From: Liolophura sinensis
Taxonomy: Eukaryota > Mollusca > Polyplacophora > Chitonida > Chitonidae
Assembly (NCBI RefSeq): GCF_032854445.1
Contig: NC_088301.1
Coordinates: 10,538,281-10,602,280, forward strand
Length of the DNA stretch: 64,000 nt
Direction of reading: 5' to 3'
In this document: in pieces, positions 35,791 through 47,400 of the stretch
Layout of the letters: each line of letters opens with the position of its first letter
How positions within the stretch are numbered: the first letter of the stretch is position 1
The notes under the pieces: generated by a model
The model's database searches: none
Seen by the model: only the letters and a program-made list of their open reading frames with translations
What the model was told of the DNA's origin: nothing
Program-made: the position numbers and the translations under genes

Positions 35791-36644
35791 TGCTGTCACT
35801 AAGACATACTACTTTTGTTACTTTACATCCACGCTGTCATTAAGACATTAAGTGCTACTCTTGCTTCTTTTTTATGCATTGTGTCAATAAGAGGTACTAC
35901 ATGTAGTTTTGGACAATCAGTAAACGTCCTGGACAGGACGTTTGTTGATTCGCTCTCTCATTGTTCGTGATGCCTTGGAGACAATAAGCCGTTCACGGTA
36001 TTCGTGCATAAGTGCCGTTCCTCCAGTATGATGTCACACACACAAAAAAAAATATTCCAAGCTTTTGGAAATGGCATTTTTGTTGTTAATACAAAGCTTC
36101 TACTTTTACCCTGCATGCATACCTGTTTCTCAGATTTGCAAACTGTGTATATCTTTCGTTGCTTTCGTATCAGGGTGACCTAAATTTTCACTACGATTTT
36201 GTGTGATGAAGTATTGTTTTTGCTTTATTAGTTGTATTTTTGCGATGAGTTAACTTTAAAGCTCTCATTATTGTGGGGTCAAGAAGCTGTACCACCAAAC
36301 TTGTACTTACACTCTTAACGAATGCATCACAAGAAGTACTTCTATTTTGGAAAAAAGTACTTTTGTGCAAATGCAAAATTTCTGACACAAACTCTAGACT
36401 GGAAAAAAACATGCTCTACATATTAGAGTACGTGTACCTCGAATTTCTCCATTCTTTGTACAATTGCTCACGAAGATTTAATGGACAGAATGTCATCAGA
36501 GTGGTCCGTCGTAAAGAGAATATAATATAAACGTCTTCACACTAAGTTTCTTAAATTTTACAATGAGTACATTTCTCATGTACGAAGTCAGGAGACCCGG
36601 GATCAAACCTAAGTCGGTTTATACCAAAGATTTTAAAAACGTTA

Positions 36645-36770
36645 GTTGTTGCTGCCTCGCTTGGCACTCTGCACCGAGAAATTATAGCAAGGAAACAGGA
36701 CTGGTTGACCCGGTGTCAGTATAACGTGACTGTGTGGAATGTCATGTCTGTTGTTTTCGGAAGGATACTT
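36645..36770 (+). repeat. dispersed repeat X, copy 1
   Basis: It contains gcaaggaaacaggactggtt, then a gtgtcagtataacgtgactg block and gaatgtcatgtctg. The same order of blocks occurs in complement at 47260-47400 and, more diverged, at 40445 and 48960. No open frame or terminal repeats were seen, so the class is unknown. Confidence 0.65.
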
Positions 36771-36883
36771 CATGCATGAAATGCCAGCAGCACTTTGGCG
36801 GCTATGGATTCGCCTTGCTACAACAAAACACAGTATATGTACACTCGTCTTATGACTCCTGAAACATTGTTAACTACGACGTA

Positions 36884-36962
36884 AATACATACATACATAC
36901 ATACGTACATACGTACGTACATACATACATACATACATACATACATACATACATACATGCAT

Positions 36963-36993
<31 letters not shown>

Positions 36994-37010
36994 TACATAC
37001 ATACATGCAT

Positions 37011-37089
<79 letters not shown>

Positions 37090-37128
37090 GGCAGACATAC
37101 ATACATACATACATACATCCATACATGT
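36884..37128. repeat. compound microsatellite (TACA)n(CAGA)n
   Basis: About 245 bp of tetranucleotide repeats: (catacata) with cgta variants, then (caga)n, then (cata), (caga)n for more than 100 bp and (cata) again. The YVCM and LSVC open frames on the minus strand are by-products. Confidence 0.98.
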
Positions 37129-37227
37129 ATTTCTCTTGTAAGTAAATATGGACAGAGTGTCCATAATCTCTGGCACTCTGTAATTGTGTCTAATAGCACC
37201 AGGGACAAGCGACTGTATATTCATCGT

Positions 37228-37316
37228 CCTGATCGCAGGTTTCTGACAGACCTTTCCGCGGCCGGAGAGGAAGCCTGCATGAGCTGGACTTGAACTCACA
37301 GCGGCCGCATTGGCCC
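37228..37316 (-). mobile_element. family 1 SINE fragment (head-proximal)
   Basis: It carries gcaggtttctgacagacctt, then ggccggagaggaagcctgca and the complement of the B-box (gagctggacttgaactcaca). Neither the tail nor the outermost head is present. Confidence 0.8.
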
Positions 37317-37494
37317 ACAGTAAGAGCAATGGTCAGTCTGCACAGCACTATATTATATAATATCTATATATACACAATATTTTGTTGTATTATACGGCAG
37401 AGAGAAGTCTTGTAAATACTACAAATACAATACTAAGGCAAACATAGTACATTTACAAAGACTGCTGTGCAAATACATGCTGTAGGTTTATACC

Positions 37495-37743
37495 TGAGGG
37501 GCTCAGTTGGTTAACGCGCTAGCATAACGTAATGACCCAGGAACCTCTCACTAATTCGGTCGCTGTGAGTTCAAGTCCAGTTCCTCTCCGGCCGTACGTG
37601 GGAAGGTTTTTCAGAAACCTGCGGATGGTCGTGGGTTTCTCCCGGGCTCTGCCCGGTTTCCACCCACCATAATGCTGACCACCGTCGTATAAGTGAAATA
37701 TTCCTGAGTACGGCGTAAATCACCAATAAATAAATAAATAAAA
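37495..37743 (+). mobile_element. full-length family 1 SINE with 7-bp TSD
   Basis: The head reads tgaggggctcagttggttaa, the B-box gtgagttcaagtccag, the body gatggtcgtgggtttctccc, the 3' block gtataagtgaaatattcctg and the tail (aaat)n. It is flanked by ttatacc at 37488-37494 and 37744-37750. Both Pol III boxes look intact. Confidence 0.92.
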
Positions 37744-37750
37744 TTATACC

Positions 37751-38364
37751 ACTGACTTACCATCGAATTATGAGCACTCATTTTAGCAGTAACTGTTGCT
37801 GTATATAGGCTCCATTTGATCGATGCTTGTACCTGCAGAGCAATTGAAAAAAGCAAAACAAAGAGCAACAACATGAGACTGCAAGCTGAATTTTACTGAT
37901 AAAAAATTAGTTGTTTTTACAATGTATACGGAGGAACTTTCTAGCTTCTGGCATCTAGCTTCTAGCTTCACTATACCCGAGTTGTGTGTAAAAGTGGGGC
38001 GGGGGTGATTAGCAGGCTGACCCAGAGATTCCAGGAGGGGAGACTTAACAGTTTAGCTTAAAGAGGCAATAGGATGTCCAAGATTACAGGCTATATACCT
38101 AAGACTGCCTTTGTCTATCGCCACAGCTCTCTGGTGTGAGTGGTTAAGTATCGACTTCCAACCAGGACTTTTCGGCTATCTGACCCCAGCAATGAGATTT
38201 AACCAATGAAATCTAACCAAATCCAACCATGTTGGTGAGGGGTTGCTGCCTTCAAAAATGTTGACGAATCCAGAATGGTGACTGATTTATCGAACGAGTT
38301 TGATTGTTTATCTTTGTTTTTGTTTATGTATTTTTATTGTTGTTGAACACTAAACTCACGCATT
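37751..38364. other. unique sequence, nothing recognised
   Basis: No exon or repeat is supported between the two SINE copies. Confidence 0.4.
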
Positions 38365-38370
38365 TTTCAC

Positions 38371-38440
38371 CATTACGATGGCGGTCGCTTTTATGGATGG
38401 AGGAAACTGGACGCGGGTTTACCCTTGTAACAAACGCCTT
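38371..38440 (-). mobile_element. family 2 SINE-like fragment
   Basis: The plus-strand string cattacgatggcggtcgctt followed by ggaggaaactggacgcgggt is the complement of a diverged SINE body and 3' block. Confidence 0.4.
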
Positions 38441-38562
38441 AGAGTCCCTTGAATTAAGTTGATGCTTGTTGCTGAGGAAAGTTTGTTGATTTATCACTGG
38501 AGAAAAAAAAATAATAAAAGAGTCCAGTGAAGTACTTGCTGGTTTGCCTATAGCAAAAGAGG

Positions 38563-38793
38563 AGCCGCCTCGCCGGAGGTGGTCAACGTGCCAGGGTGCG
38601 GCAATGACCCAGGAGCTCTCACCAATGCGGTTGCCGTGAGTTCTAGTCCAATTCATGCTAGCTACCTCTCCGTGGAAAGATTTCCTAGCAGCCTGGGAAT
38701 GATCGTGGGTTTCCTCCCACCATAATGCTGGCCACCGTATAAGAGAAACATTCTTGAGTACGGCGTCAAACACCAATCAAATAAATAAGATAA
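38563..38793 (+). mobile_element. full-length family 1 SINE
   Basis: Head (gccgcctcgccggaggtggt), body (tgatcgtgggtttcctccca, ccataatgctggccaccgta), 3' block (gagaaacattcttgagtacg) and AAATA tail are all present. gcaaaagagg (38551-38560) and gcaaagaagg just after the tail may be an eroded target duplication. Confidence 0.88.
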
Positions 38794-39904
38794 ATACATG
38801 CAAAGAAGGGCTTCTGAATCACTTGAGCTAGGTTTGTTAATGCAATAGCCTTAAAACATGTCAAGCAGTGGAAATAATATAGTTGTTAACGTGGTGATGT
38901 AATCTTTCAATAATGTTGGAAGTGCCGTTGATCCGCAAGCATTGTTGAAAGTGTCGTTGATCAACAAGCATTATTAAACTGATTACCCACTGTTTATATA
39001 GTTTGTGGTTAATTATTAGCAACTGAATTAAGGCTTGCTTATCCATGTTTGATAAAATCTATGTATGAGTCAAATCGATTTTTCGGCTTATCTTTGATTC
39101 AAAAGAATTAAAGCGCCATTTGGGTGTTGCTTTCGCTTACAGAATGAGCTTTAAGCAGCATTCAACAAATAAGATACCCAAATTTAGGAAACACAGATTT
39201 CTTCAATATTGAAAATATATGTCATCCATGTTTGCGCTACATTTCTTCAAACTGTCACCCCGACTGAAATTTGTTTACAGTCACATCTTAAGTGACCCAT
39301 CAATTCTAGTATATCCGCGGTATAGTCACGTGCTTGTATGAAATCAAAGCCACTCTGACAACACTGCAGTGTGTACCATTCGTGAAGATTTGTCAAAATT
39401 TATGTAGATCACAGCTGATCGCACCTGCACAACAACATCTCCGACCACTCCAACCACCTGCGACCATTTCGACAACTCCGACCACGTCGACCACCTCACG
39501 ATCATTGGCGATATCTTCAGATTCATCAAGATCTCCCAAAGACTTATCGTACGATGTGACAGGGCCCTTTAATACCGTAAATGACTAAGTAGGACTACTT
39601 ACTTTTTGCCTATATAAAGCTGTCACTTCTTCACTGCTTATATACAAGTTTTGGATGCATTTATCTTCGTTTTCTCCCAGAGAATGACGTATAAAATTTT
39701 ATATATTGTCTTTTATGAATACTATCAAATGCTTGTAATCCTGAATTAACCCATTTTTTTTTTTGAGACGACTTGCTTCAAATTTTTATGGTCAGTTAAT
39801 TCCCAATATGAAAAAGCGCTCCTTTTTCAGCTGTTAGGCGTTAAATCTTTTCTTCCTCGTTTATATCGCACGCACACGTATTCGACTGGCTAATTCTAAT
39901 GCAT

Positions 39905-40129
39905 CTATATAAGTGAAGAAATGGTCTGGTTTCTCAGCATGCAATAATGGACTAAACCCATTACTCTCATCATTTCCGGTGAGATTTCTTCCGGGTATTC
40001 AATGTCTTCTATGTATAACAAATAAGACACCGCTTTCACAGTGAATAACCCTAAATGACAAAAAACGAACAACAGAATGAGTAATACTAAGAGATATATC
40101 AGTATTTCTTTCAGGCATTCATCTTTCAT
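39905..40129 (-). CDS. candidate 74-residue single-span membrane protein
   Basis: A genuine ATG (complement of 40127-40129) opens 74 codons ending in TAG. The predicted order is sensible for a small type III or tail-anchored-like membrane protein: a charged eight-residue start (MKDECLKE), a hydrophobic stretch ILIYLLVLLILLFVFCHLGL, a linker, an acidic patch IEDIEYPEEI and a polar C-terminus with one NQT glycosylation sequon. The context of the ATG is weak (T at -3). No splice sites border it and no family was recognised. Hydrophobic segments can arise by chance in T-rich DNA, so this is uncertain, but the acidic and polar tail is not expected from T-rich composition. Confidence 0.3.
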   Translation of the reverse strand: MKDECLKEILIYLLVLLILLFVFCHLGLFTVKAVSYLLYIEDIEYPEEISPEMMRVMGLVHYCMLRNQTISSLI

Positions 40130-40444
40130 TTAACGCCAAACGCACTGTATAAGCCTTTCACTCGTGATACCTTAAAAACGATAAATAAAACCATTCGGAT
40201 TTGGCACAAAAGAGTAACCAAGCAAGCCCTAGGACTTCTTGAAACGACCCGTAAAATGTCAATTTAATAACAATCAGGCAGTGAGATATTTGTATCAGAC
40301 ACGGCTTCAATACCGACGTAGCCCAAACCTAAATCTTAAAATCAGCGAACTTGATACATTCCCCGCTGAGCGAGCGCTCAGTATGAAAGGCGATAGGTCA
40401 AGAACGATCAAATTAAAATCATACCCTGAGCCTACATGCATCAA

Positions 40445-40475
40445 GAACTGTAGTGGTTGTCCCCCTGTTAGTAGA
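40445..40475 (+). repeat. dispersed repeat X, copy 2 (start)
   Basis: A short diverged piece, agtggttgtccccctgttag, leads into the 40-bp array whose unit is itself derived from repeat X. Confidence 0.4.
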
Positions 40476-40477
40476 GC

Positions 40478-40795
40478 CTATACTGTGACTGGATGGGGTG
40501 TCATGTCTGCACGGTGTCTTCGGCTTGACTGGATGGGGTGTCATGTCTGCAAGGTATCTACGGCTTGACTGGATGGGGTGTCATGTCTGCATGGTGTTTT
40601 CGGCTTTACTGGATGGAGTGTCTTCGGCTTGACTGGATGGGGTGTCATGTCTGCATGGTGTCTTCGGCTTGACTGGATGGGGTGTCATGTCTGCATGGTA
40701 TCTTCGGCTTAACTGATGAGGTGTCATGTCTGCACGGTGTCTTCGGCTTGACTGGATGAGGTGTCATGTCTGCATGGTGTCTACGGCTTGACGAT
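40478..40795. repeat. 40-bp minisatellite derived from repeat X
   Basis: The unit is ggatggggtgtcatgtctgc followed by atggtgtcttcggcttgact (40 bp), about 8 copies with one partly deleted. gggtggg/atgtcatgtctg and gtgtcttcggc occur once in the other repeat X copies (47.26-47.30 kb), so the array arose by tandem growth inside a dispersed repeat. Confidence 0.92.
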
Positions 40796-41433
40796 TCAAT
40801 GATGAAGTGCTATAAACATGTCGTTGTTGGCATGCTAGGAGACGACAAGTTGAAAATTCTTTTATCGCCGATCTAATATCGTCCATAATTTTGTACCTGT
40901 CTGTCTAATATTGTTGAATTCATCCTACAGAGAGTGGTACTGCAAAGGGGTACTGGAGAGGGGTACTGGAGAGTGGCACTGGAGGAACATTTTGTGAAAG
41001 AGTACAGACTAAGCTGCAATCGGAAGCCGAAAACGCCCCATCAACACTTCCACGGCATGGATACCTTAATGCTGGAAAGAATTGCATGCCTATTTAAAAC
41101 ATTAAACATTTACGCATTAGCGTTGTCTTTATGGATTTTTTCCCACCGAAACCACTTCATGCCTCATTTCACAGTCTGGTATATGATTCACTTCGAAGAT
41201 AATTCTATGCCTCATTTAGTGGAATAGTCCGTGTTGTTTTGTGGTTGGGAATGTACAATCGCTGATGCCTTTCCTGGTTCCGGTATCGCTCCACCCAACG
41301 TTATGTACGGAGTTGTTGAGAACATTATATACAACAGAGGTAAAGCTAATTTTAAAACCAGTTTAATTCTTTTAATTCTGTAGATTTGTTGGTGTATAAA
41401 GGTGAGGAATTGCCTTGTATTTTATTATTACAG

Positions 41434-41630
41434 AGGATTTTGAATTGCCCACGTATGACAGTTATACTGGAGTACTGAGTATCGCTGTTCTAGTCCGTGA
41501 TATTATCGCTTCATTATGGTCGATAAGGTATTCGTCAACTAAGGTGGTGATGTCGCCTGCTTTATGTGGAACCTTGATGAAACTTGATGGCCTAAGCTAT
41601 CTTGTATATGGCTCACTCTTGCTTTCGTGA
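41434..41630 (+). CDS. candidate coding exon after strong acceptor
   Basis: A textbook acceptor (cttgtattttattattacag) precedes a frame that stays open for 65 codons to TGA at 41628-41630. It reads EDFELPTYDSYTGVLSIAVL and continues with VRDIIASLWSIR; the rest is mildly hydrophobic. A possible internal donor, AAG|GTATTC at 41527/41528, would give a 94-nt exon, otherwise it is a terminal exon. The first codon is split after one base. No matching upstream exon was found. No family was recognised. Confidence 0.38.
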
Positions 41631-42169
41631 TAATGTATTGTTGGCAAACAATGCTCGTGCATTTCAGTAGAACAATGGTTAGTCCAGTTTGGACTCGAGT
41701 CGCCATTACACCCCAAATGGTACCCCACTAGTCTGATTTGATGTGATTACACATATTTAAACATCGATAAAATAAATTTATTGTTTCTAGGTGCTCGGTG
41801 TTTCAAAGGTCTTTCCGTTGATCAGAGACAGGCCTACACGGCTATAAAGATAATAATATATAGGTGTAGCCAAACCATCCAGATAGTGTACAGGTAGACT
41901 ATATATGTGGAAGCTGTTGGAATTTCTTGAAAACACTTGGTGCGCGGAAATTAAAAGCTTTATGCCTGATGTTTGTTTTGCAGCCGAGCGGCAAAATTCC
42001 TGCAACACGTGGTTGCTATTTCGGCGCTCACCTACTTCTCAGATCTCTCCAGTCGGTGGCAGCATGGACGCGTGCGTGCTTCAGTGCTGTAGTATGGTGT
42101 ACTGTGTTGGTGATGAGGAGGAGGGGATGAGGGGGTGAGAGGGCTGAGGGGGGAGGGGATGCGGTCCGC

Positions 42170-42400
42170 AGACAGACATTCACCCGGGCAGCCATTCCAG
42201 ACAAATGAGTCAGCGTGCAGACTGAGGTCAGGCCAATGCAAATCCTTCCTCGGTTAGTACGATTTCGGCACAGCACCGTTCCCCAGCGCCGAGCTGTGAG
42301 AAGAACACGTCAGCGATTAGACGGCGGGAAAACAAACCTGACGGCGAGGCCAGACTTGGCCGACAATTTCCCTGATCGATGTGAGTAGGTAATTGGTGGT
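42170..42400. promoter_or_regulatory. candidate cis-regulatory module
   Basis: Within 40 bp lie TGAGTCAGC (42206-42214, AP-1/MARE type), AGGTCA (42225-42230, nuclear-receptor half-site), CCAAT (42233-42237) and the octamer ATGCAAAT (42236-42243). The stretch is GC-richer than its flanks and not repetitive. Clustering is seen; enhancer or promoter function is inferred. Confidence 0.3.
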
Positions 42401-42679
42401 CAAATGGAAGACTATAATATATCGGTGCGCGTGCCTGCGGCGAGGTCCGTACACCAGTATCGATCACACGGGATGGTATATACCACCCAGACTTATTGAC
42501 AACTTTCCTCCAAAACATACTAAACTACTTTTCAGACAGTTCTCTTTTCTCACGATCGAATTCTTTCTAGAAAAGTGGTTAGCCCAGAAAAAAAGTTTCT
42601 CGTCTGTAAACTGTGACCATTTCACCCTTCTGTCCCGCGCATCTCCGCCTTCGGAGAATATAGCAACCTCACTCTGATC

Positions 42680-43287
42680 CCATCCGTGATATATATATAA
42701 TTATTCATTTTAAATGAAGGGCCTAAGTGCACCGGCTATCGGAAGTGGAAAATGATTCAAATGGCGTTAAATGCAAGAGAAATCTACAATTATACGTGGA
42801 AGAAACAGTCGCAAAAAACTAAAAGCTAAGTACCTAATTTTGGGCTTCATTATGCAAATGGGCATAAAAGATAAAACTAAAAAAATAGTACAAGACTAAT
42901 ATACACAAAAAAGTTGTATACATCAAAGGCCCCGAATCCGCTACTACCCATTGATCGGAATGTACAATATATTCTGTACCCAAGCAGCCTCACAGCAAAT
43001 GGACACTGAAGTAATTTTGACTAGGCCTACATGCTGATATCACGTAAAGCACAAATAGTAGAAACCCGAAAATCACGTCGGAGTGGAGTGGGTTTTTGAC
43101 CTGTGTGTTACAGGCTACATTATTCTGTAGTTGGATTTACGTGTTACTGAAAGTTTAAAAAAAGTATTTGATTTCTTGTTTCAAACCATGCATTTCGAAT
43201 AATCTCTCACCGACAACTTATCAACTATAGAACGGTTTACGATGCCGATACTGATTTCAATCATTCGCCTATAGAACATTGCATCTT
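42680..43287. other. AT-rich sequence, nothing recognised
   Basis: No exon or repeat is supported here. Confidence 0.4.
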
Positions 43288-43296
43288 CCAACATCA

Positions 43297-43532
43297 TTTA
43301 TTTATTTATGTATTTGAATGATGCTTTACGCCGCCCTCAAAAATGGAGGCAGCCAGCAATATGGTGGGAAGAAACCGGGCACGATCATCCGCAGGCTGCT
43401 GTCTGGCCTTCCCACATAGGCCGGAGAGGAAGCCAGCTTGAGCTGAACTTGAGCTCACATCGACCGCATTGGTGTTGGTCTCTTGGGTCATTGCGCCGCG
43501 CTGGCGGGCTATAGACTTCATGGAGGCCTCCA
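43297..43532 (-). mobile_element. full-length family 1 SINE with 9-bp TSD
   Basis: Tail, 3' block, body and tRNA-like head occur in complement order. The copy is flanked by ccaacatca at 43288-43296 and 43533-43541. It is somewhat shorter than other copies in the body. ORFs 43306-43542 on both strands are by-products. Confidence 0.92.
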
Positions 43533-43751
43533 CCAACATCACAGAAAACTTCCAATTACTTCTCTTTGCATGAATCCGTCTGAATATCGCACTTATTGTA
43601 CTTTCTTAAATTCTTTGGTGGTTTTGTGTTGAACGTAGTTTTGGAAATTGACCTTCCGATTATTGACATGCAGCGTCCTTTTTGATTGTCGGCTGGATTT
43701 ATGCGAATGTCTGTCTTGATGCCAAGTTTTTAGTTTTATGACAAATTTTAA

Positions 43752-43880
43752 CCTGCGGAATGTCGTGGGTTTCCCCCGGGTTCTACCTGGTTTCCACTCA
43801 TCATAACATTGGCGGCCGTCATGAAAGTGAAATATTCTTGAGTACGGCGTAAAACATCAATCAAATAAATAAATAAATAT
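43752..43880 (+). mobile_element. family 1 SINE, 5'-truncated
   Basis: It starts at acctgcggaatgtcgtgggt and contains the body, 3' block (gtgaaatattcttgagtacg) and an (aaat)n tail, but no tRNA head. Confidence 0.85.
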
Positions 43881-44258
43881 TGCACGCTCAGTTAACTATC
43901 ATCACGAAGGCCCCAAGGTGGAGCGGGGCCGTGGTTTTCAGGTTCTTCCCCTTCAATCTCTATAGGACACACGAGTTGCGGGTTTAAAACCCGCAGATTT
44001 CCCGGCGACTCTCGCTACTTGCGGAGCCTTGCTGAAGCTCGTAAGGCGGTTTGCGCAATCTATAACACTTACTGAAGAGCACCTGTTTTGCACAAATGTG
44101 ATGATCATATCACTCATATGAGATTGTTTGTTGGTGGTTCGCCCAGGGCATCCCAGTCTCTTTCAAGAAGAAAACTGAGTGAACATTTTTTTAGCAATTT
44201 GGCATAAGTAAAACAAAGAAATCAAACAATAAAATCGTTGGAATCTAGACTGCACTCT

Positions 44259-44345
44259 CAAAGCTGGGATTGAACTCACTCCTCGTGTACCTCATATGTC
44301 AAGTCGCACATCTTACAACCAAGTCACTTCCCAGTTCGCAGTCAT
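44259..44345 (-). mobile_element. possible tRNA-derived SINE head, other family
   Basis: The complement holds a B-box-like gagttcaatcccagc preceded by a tRNA-length segment ending at gactggttgtaagatgtg-type sequence. It does not join a family 1 body. A degraded tRNA-derived repeat is the best explanation; a functional tRNA is unlikely because stem pairing is poor. Confidence 0.3.
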
Positions 44346-44518
44346 TAATTATAGTACACTTTTTCGAAACACGTCAAACATCTGAGTTAGGCATACCATG
44401 AATTTGAGTAGTGAATTGTATATACTATACAGCTAATGTCGTGGCTGACGCCTTTCATCGGCTTGTGCCATTTTTACTCTGCGAATCAATAACTAAATAA
44501 ACAAATAACTAAAACGTG

Positions 44519-44541
44519 AATAAATAAATAAATAAATATTA
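44519..44541. repeat. (AATA)n microsatellite
   Basis: Five to six repeats of aaat follow a region of similar composition; it may be an orphan SINE tail. Confidence 0.7.
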
Positions 44542-45224
44542 TCTTTCATGCGCATGTACCATAATGGCCAGTGTTCTATGGAATGGATGATTATGGCGTG
44601 TTTCATAGAACGAAATTGATTTTTTTTACACAATCATCGTATTGTGATAATATTAAATAGAGATGTTTTTTATTTTTTAATGGAAAACGTATGTGGAATC
44701 TGTAGAATTATATTTTAAGAAACGCTCATGAGATACCAGTGGCGCCATCGCGTTGCTGTATTTATAATTATTTTAATGGGTTTATACGCCACTAGGCTGC
44801 ACGCTGGACCTCAGGTATAATGGAAGACAATGTACATGTTTTGTGGAGCGATATTGTTCATAGAACACAGGATACGAGTTCGAATCCACACAGCTCCCAT
44901 TAAATTCCAAAACACAAACTATCGCTTTGTGTCAAGGCGTTAGTCAGACACTGGACGAGATGGTACGATGCGGAGCAACGAGCTGTGCATGGTTCGACTA
45001 CAAGTCACACCAACCCTGGGTTAGAAGCCAGAAAAGAAATGTCATTGTTGTTGTAGAATGTCATCAGCTTGAAAGAGACATCTTATGATACTACTTGTTA
45101 ATTGCTGACTGCCTCTTGATTCCTGAAGAATGGTTTAGTAACATCGAATTAATCTGTGAAATTAAACAGAAAGCCTATTGCCTAGGTGATACTATAAGAT
45201 GTATTCAGTGTTGCAGCATATTAG

Positions 45225-45405
45225 CTATCATTGCAACAGATTATTCTGTTAAGTATGGCACATATATTTTTCTGTATTAGTCTATATTTTATCATTGCAA
45301 CAGATTATTCTGTTAAGTATAGCACACATATTCTTCTGTATTATACTATATTTTATCCTTGCAACAGATTATCCTGTTAAGTAGCGCACATATATTCTTT
45401 AATTC
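45225..45405. repeat. about 63-bp repeat, three copies
   Basis: The core attgcaacagattattctgt is followed by taagtatggcacatatattc and ttctgtattatactatatttt. It resembles the interior of the palindromic element at 7970-8212 (ttgcagccgtttaatctgtt, aaatataacacacatattct). Confidence 0.85.
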
Positions 45406-46269
45406 AGCATAAACGTTTTATTAGACTACAGCAGGCTGTTATGTTGAATATGACAACGTTTAATGCTTACATTTTATCATTACAGACAACAGACTTTCTG
45501 CTGAAATCAACAGGTTATGTATTGGGGAGGGGGGGGGGGCAGTGGGGTTGTACACATGCATGCTGTCCGTGTAATTTGGCGCGGTTTTCATTCTGGTCTT
45601 GTGTAAGACCTTCTGCTTTTGTATATAAATGTAACCTTTGTAAGAAAATATTTTGCATGGTGTATTATATACATGTATAATATGTAGTTTCTGTATAGCC
45701 CTAGGTGTTACACGTAAGTTTTCAAAAGATCGTTTTGGCTACTTACTTAAGATCAAACCATCACCGTTTAGATTATCTCTTCATGTAAACCCCAATAGCC
45801 TATATTGCTTTTTTTTTAAAAATACATTTATTTCCTTGAAAAAAAAATCAAAAATTATAGACTCATGTCTGAATGAAGCTTTGCTTGACTGATGTAAACG
45901 TAACGTCGAATCCATTTATATATTGTACGGAAACCGGCCCAAACCACCTGAATTTGGCATGTAACTGACAAACTTTCTTACACATGTAAAGGTGACGCAC
46001 ATGTTTTCACCTCTACATTCAGCGAGATCAAGATCAATGTCCCAATCATGGTGGAAGGAAACGTACTACAACAAATTTCATGCCACCATGCATACTGTGC
46101 TCCAAAACTGGAAGAGACAAAGGAATTTTGAATGTTTGAGGCCGGGATTGAACCACCAGCAATATTTAACCGCGTGGTCAATAATATCTGGGGTAATTGT
46201 TCATTCAGAAATATATTTTATCTCAGAGAGAAAAGTTTTTAACTGGCTGAAGTGTTCACGAAGTTGGAG

Positions 46270-46473
46270 GATAATAATGGCTTTCTCCGAGGGTCGACTA
46301 GTTCTGGGTTCAAATCCAACTCAGCGTGCGGATGGTCGTGAGTTTTCACCGGGCTCTGCTCGGTACCCTCTAGCATAATGTTGGCCGCCGTCAATCATCA
46401 AAAATGATGACATCAATCATAAAAAAACATCAGTCAAATAAATAAATAAATAATAAATAAATAAATAAATAAA
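46270..46473 (+). mobile_element. diverged family 1 SINE
   Basis: It has gttctgggttcaaatccaac (B-box), cggatggtcgtgagttttca, gctctgctcggtaccctcta, taatgttggccgccgtcaat and a long (aaat)n tail. The usual 3' block is replaced by a short local duplication (atcatcaaaaatgatgacatcaatcat-type), so this copy is rearranged. Confidence 0.75.
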
Positions 46474-46486
46474 TCAAATCGAGCTT

Positions 46487-46610
46487 AGCTGGTTGAGCTG
46501 TCCGTTTATGCCAAGGTGTTTGCTCGTTTCCTATCACGTTTCCCTCTGGTTTCGTCCGGTTTCCTTGATCAATAACCCTCCTCGTCGGCATGCATATAAA
46601 AGTGAAGTGT
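46487..46610 (+). mobile_element. family 2 SINE-like fragment
   Basis: The A-box-like gcttagctggttgagctgtc is followed by a shortened body (tcgtccggtttccttgatca) and gcatataaaagtgaagtgtt. Confidence 0.4.
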
Positions 46611-46964
46611 TATTATTCGGTTGGAAAACGGCAACAATTCCGTCTCCTTCCCACTGTCCGTGTAAAATGACTAGGCCTAAAGTGCCATATAACTGTTCAT
46701 TTTGTTCTGACTTCTTGACAAATCAGTGAAAACTATTCAGCTTTCAGTATACGTTTTGCATATGCGTTTTGTCTGGTATTACATATACGAGGGAAGGTTG
46801 AAAAGAGTATCTGTCAGACATGGTGATGTATCTCTTTCAGTCACTGAAGTACACAGTAATGATCCTAATTGCTTTACCTTTTACCTTTGCACCGGTTTTG
46901 CATTCAAATCCGACTTCAGTCCAGTTGTGGTCGTTGGGCGAAAAAAGCTAATGTACTAGAACGT

Positions 46965-47040
46965 GTACATGTATAATGTTCTGTACATGTATAATGTTCT
47001 GTACATGTATAATGTTCTGTACATGTATAATGTTCTGTAC
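46965..47040. repeat. 18-bp tandem repeat, four copies
   Basis: The unit gtacatgtataatgttct is repeated without change four times. Each unit contains gtacatgtat, nearly self-complementary. Confidence 0.97.
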
Positions 47041-47259
47041 AGTTCAAGGTAGGCTTATCGGTATATTTTGCAAAGGTTTTTATATTCAGCTTAACAATAC
47101 TTTGGATATTGAACAAAGTTGCTATTTAAACAGTGTTTAATCGTACATGTTTGTTAATTAATTTAATGTATGTATATATCTTTGGAGATTTATGTCGTGC
47201 CAATTTTTCAGTCATATGGCGAAGAGGAGTTATTAGGTTTGTGTACATATATTGTGTCG

Positions 47260-47400
47260 TCACTGAAGTGTCATGCCGAAGACACCAGACATGACATCCC
47301 ACCCAGTTGCAATATACTGACACTGGACCAACCAGTCCTGTTTCCTTGCTCCAACCTCCAGTACTGAAAGTTAAGCAAGGTAGCAACAAGTGCAACTATT
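47260..47400 (-). repeat. dispersed repeat X, copy 3
   Basis: In complement it carries gcaaggaaacaggactggtt, gtgtcagtatattgcaactg and gtcatgtctggtgtcttcgg, matching the 36.65-kb copy over about 120 bp by eye. Confidence 0.7.

Noticed and set aside
36818-37329. Cys/Val-rich minus-strand ORFs up to 151 codons
   Set aside because: They translate a tetranucleotide microsatellite and a SINE fragment.
37495-37570. tRNA-like sequence with A- and B-box
   Set aside because: It is the head of a SINE: the body, AAATA tail and TSD follow, and acceptor-stem pairing is poor.
45095-45280. Open frame with LLIADCLLIPEEWFSNIELI
   Set aside because: It lacks an ATG, has no acceptor and runs into a 63-bp repeat.
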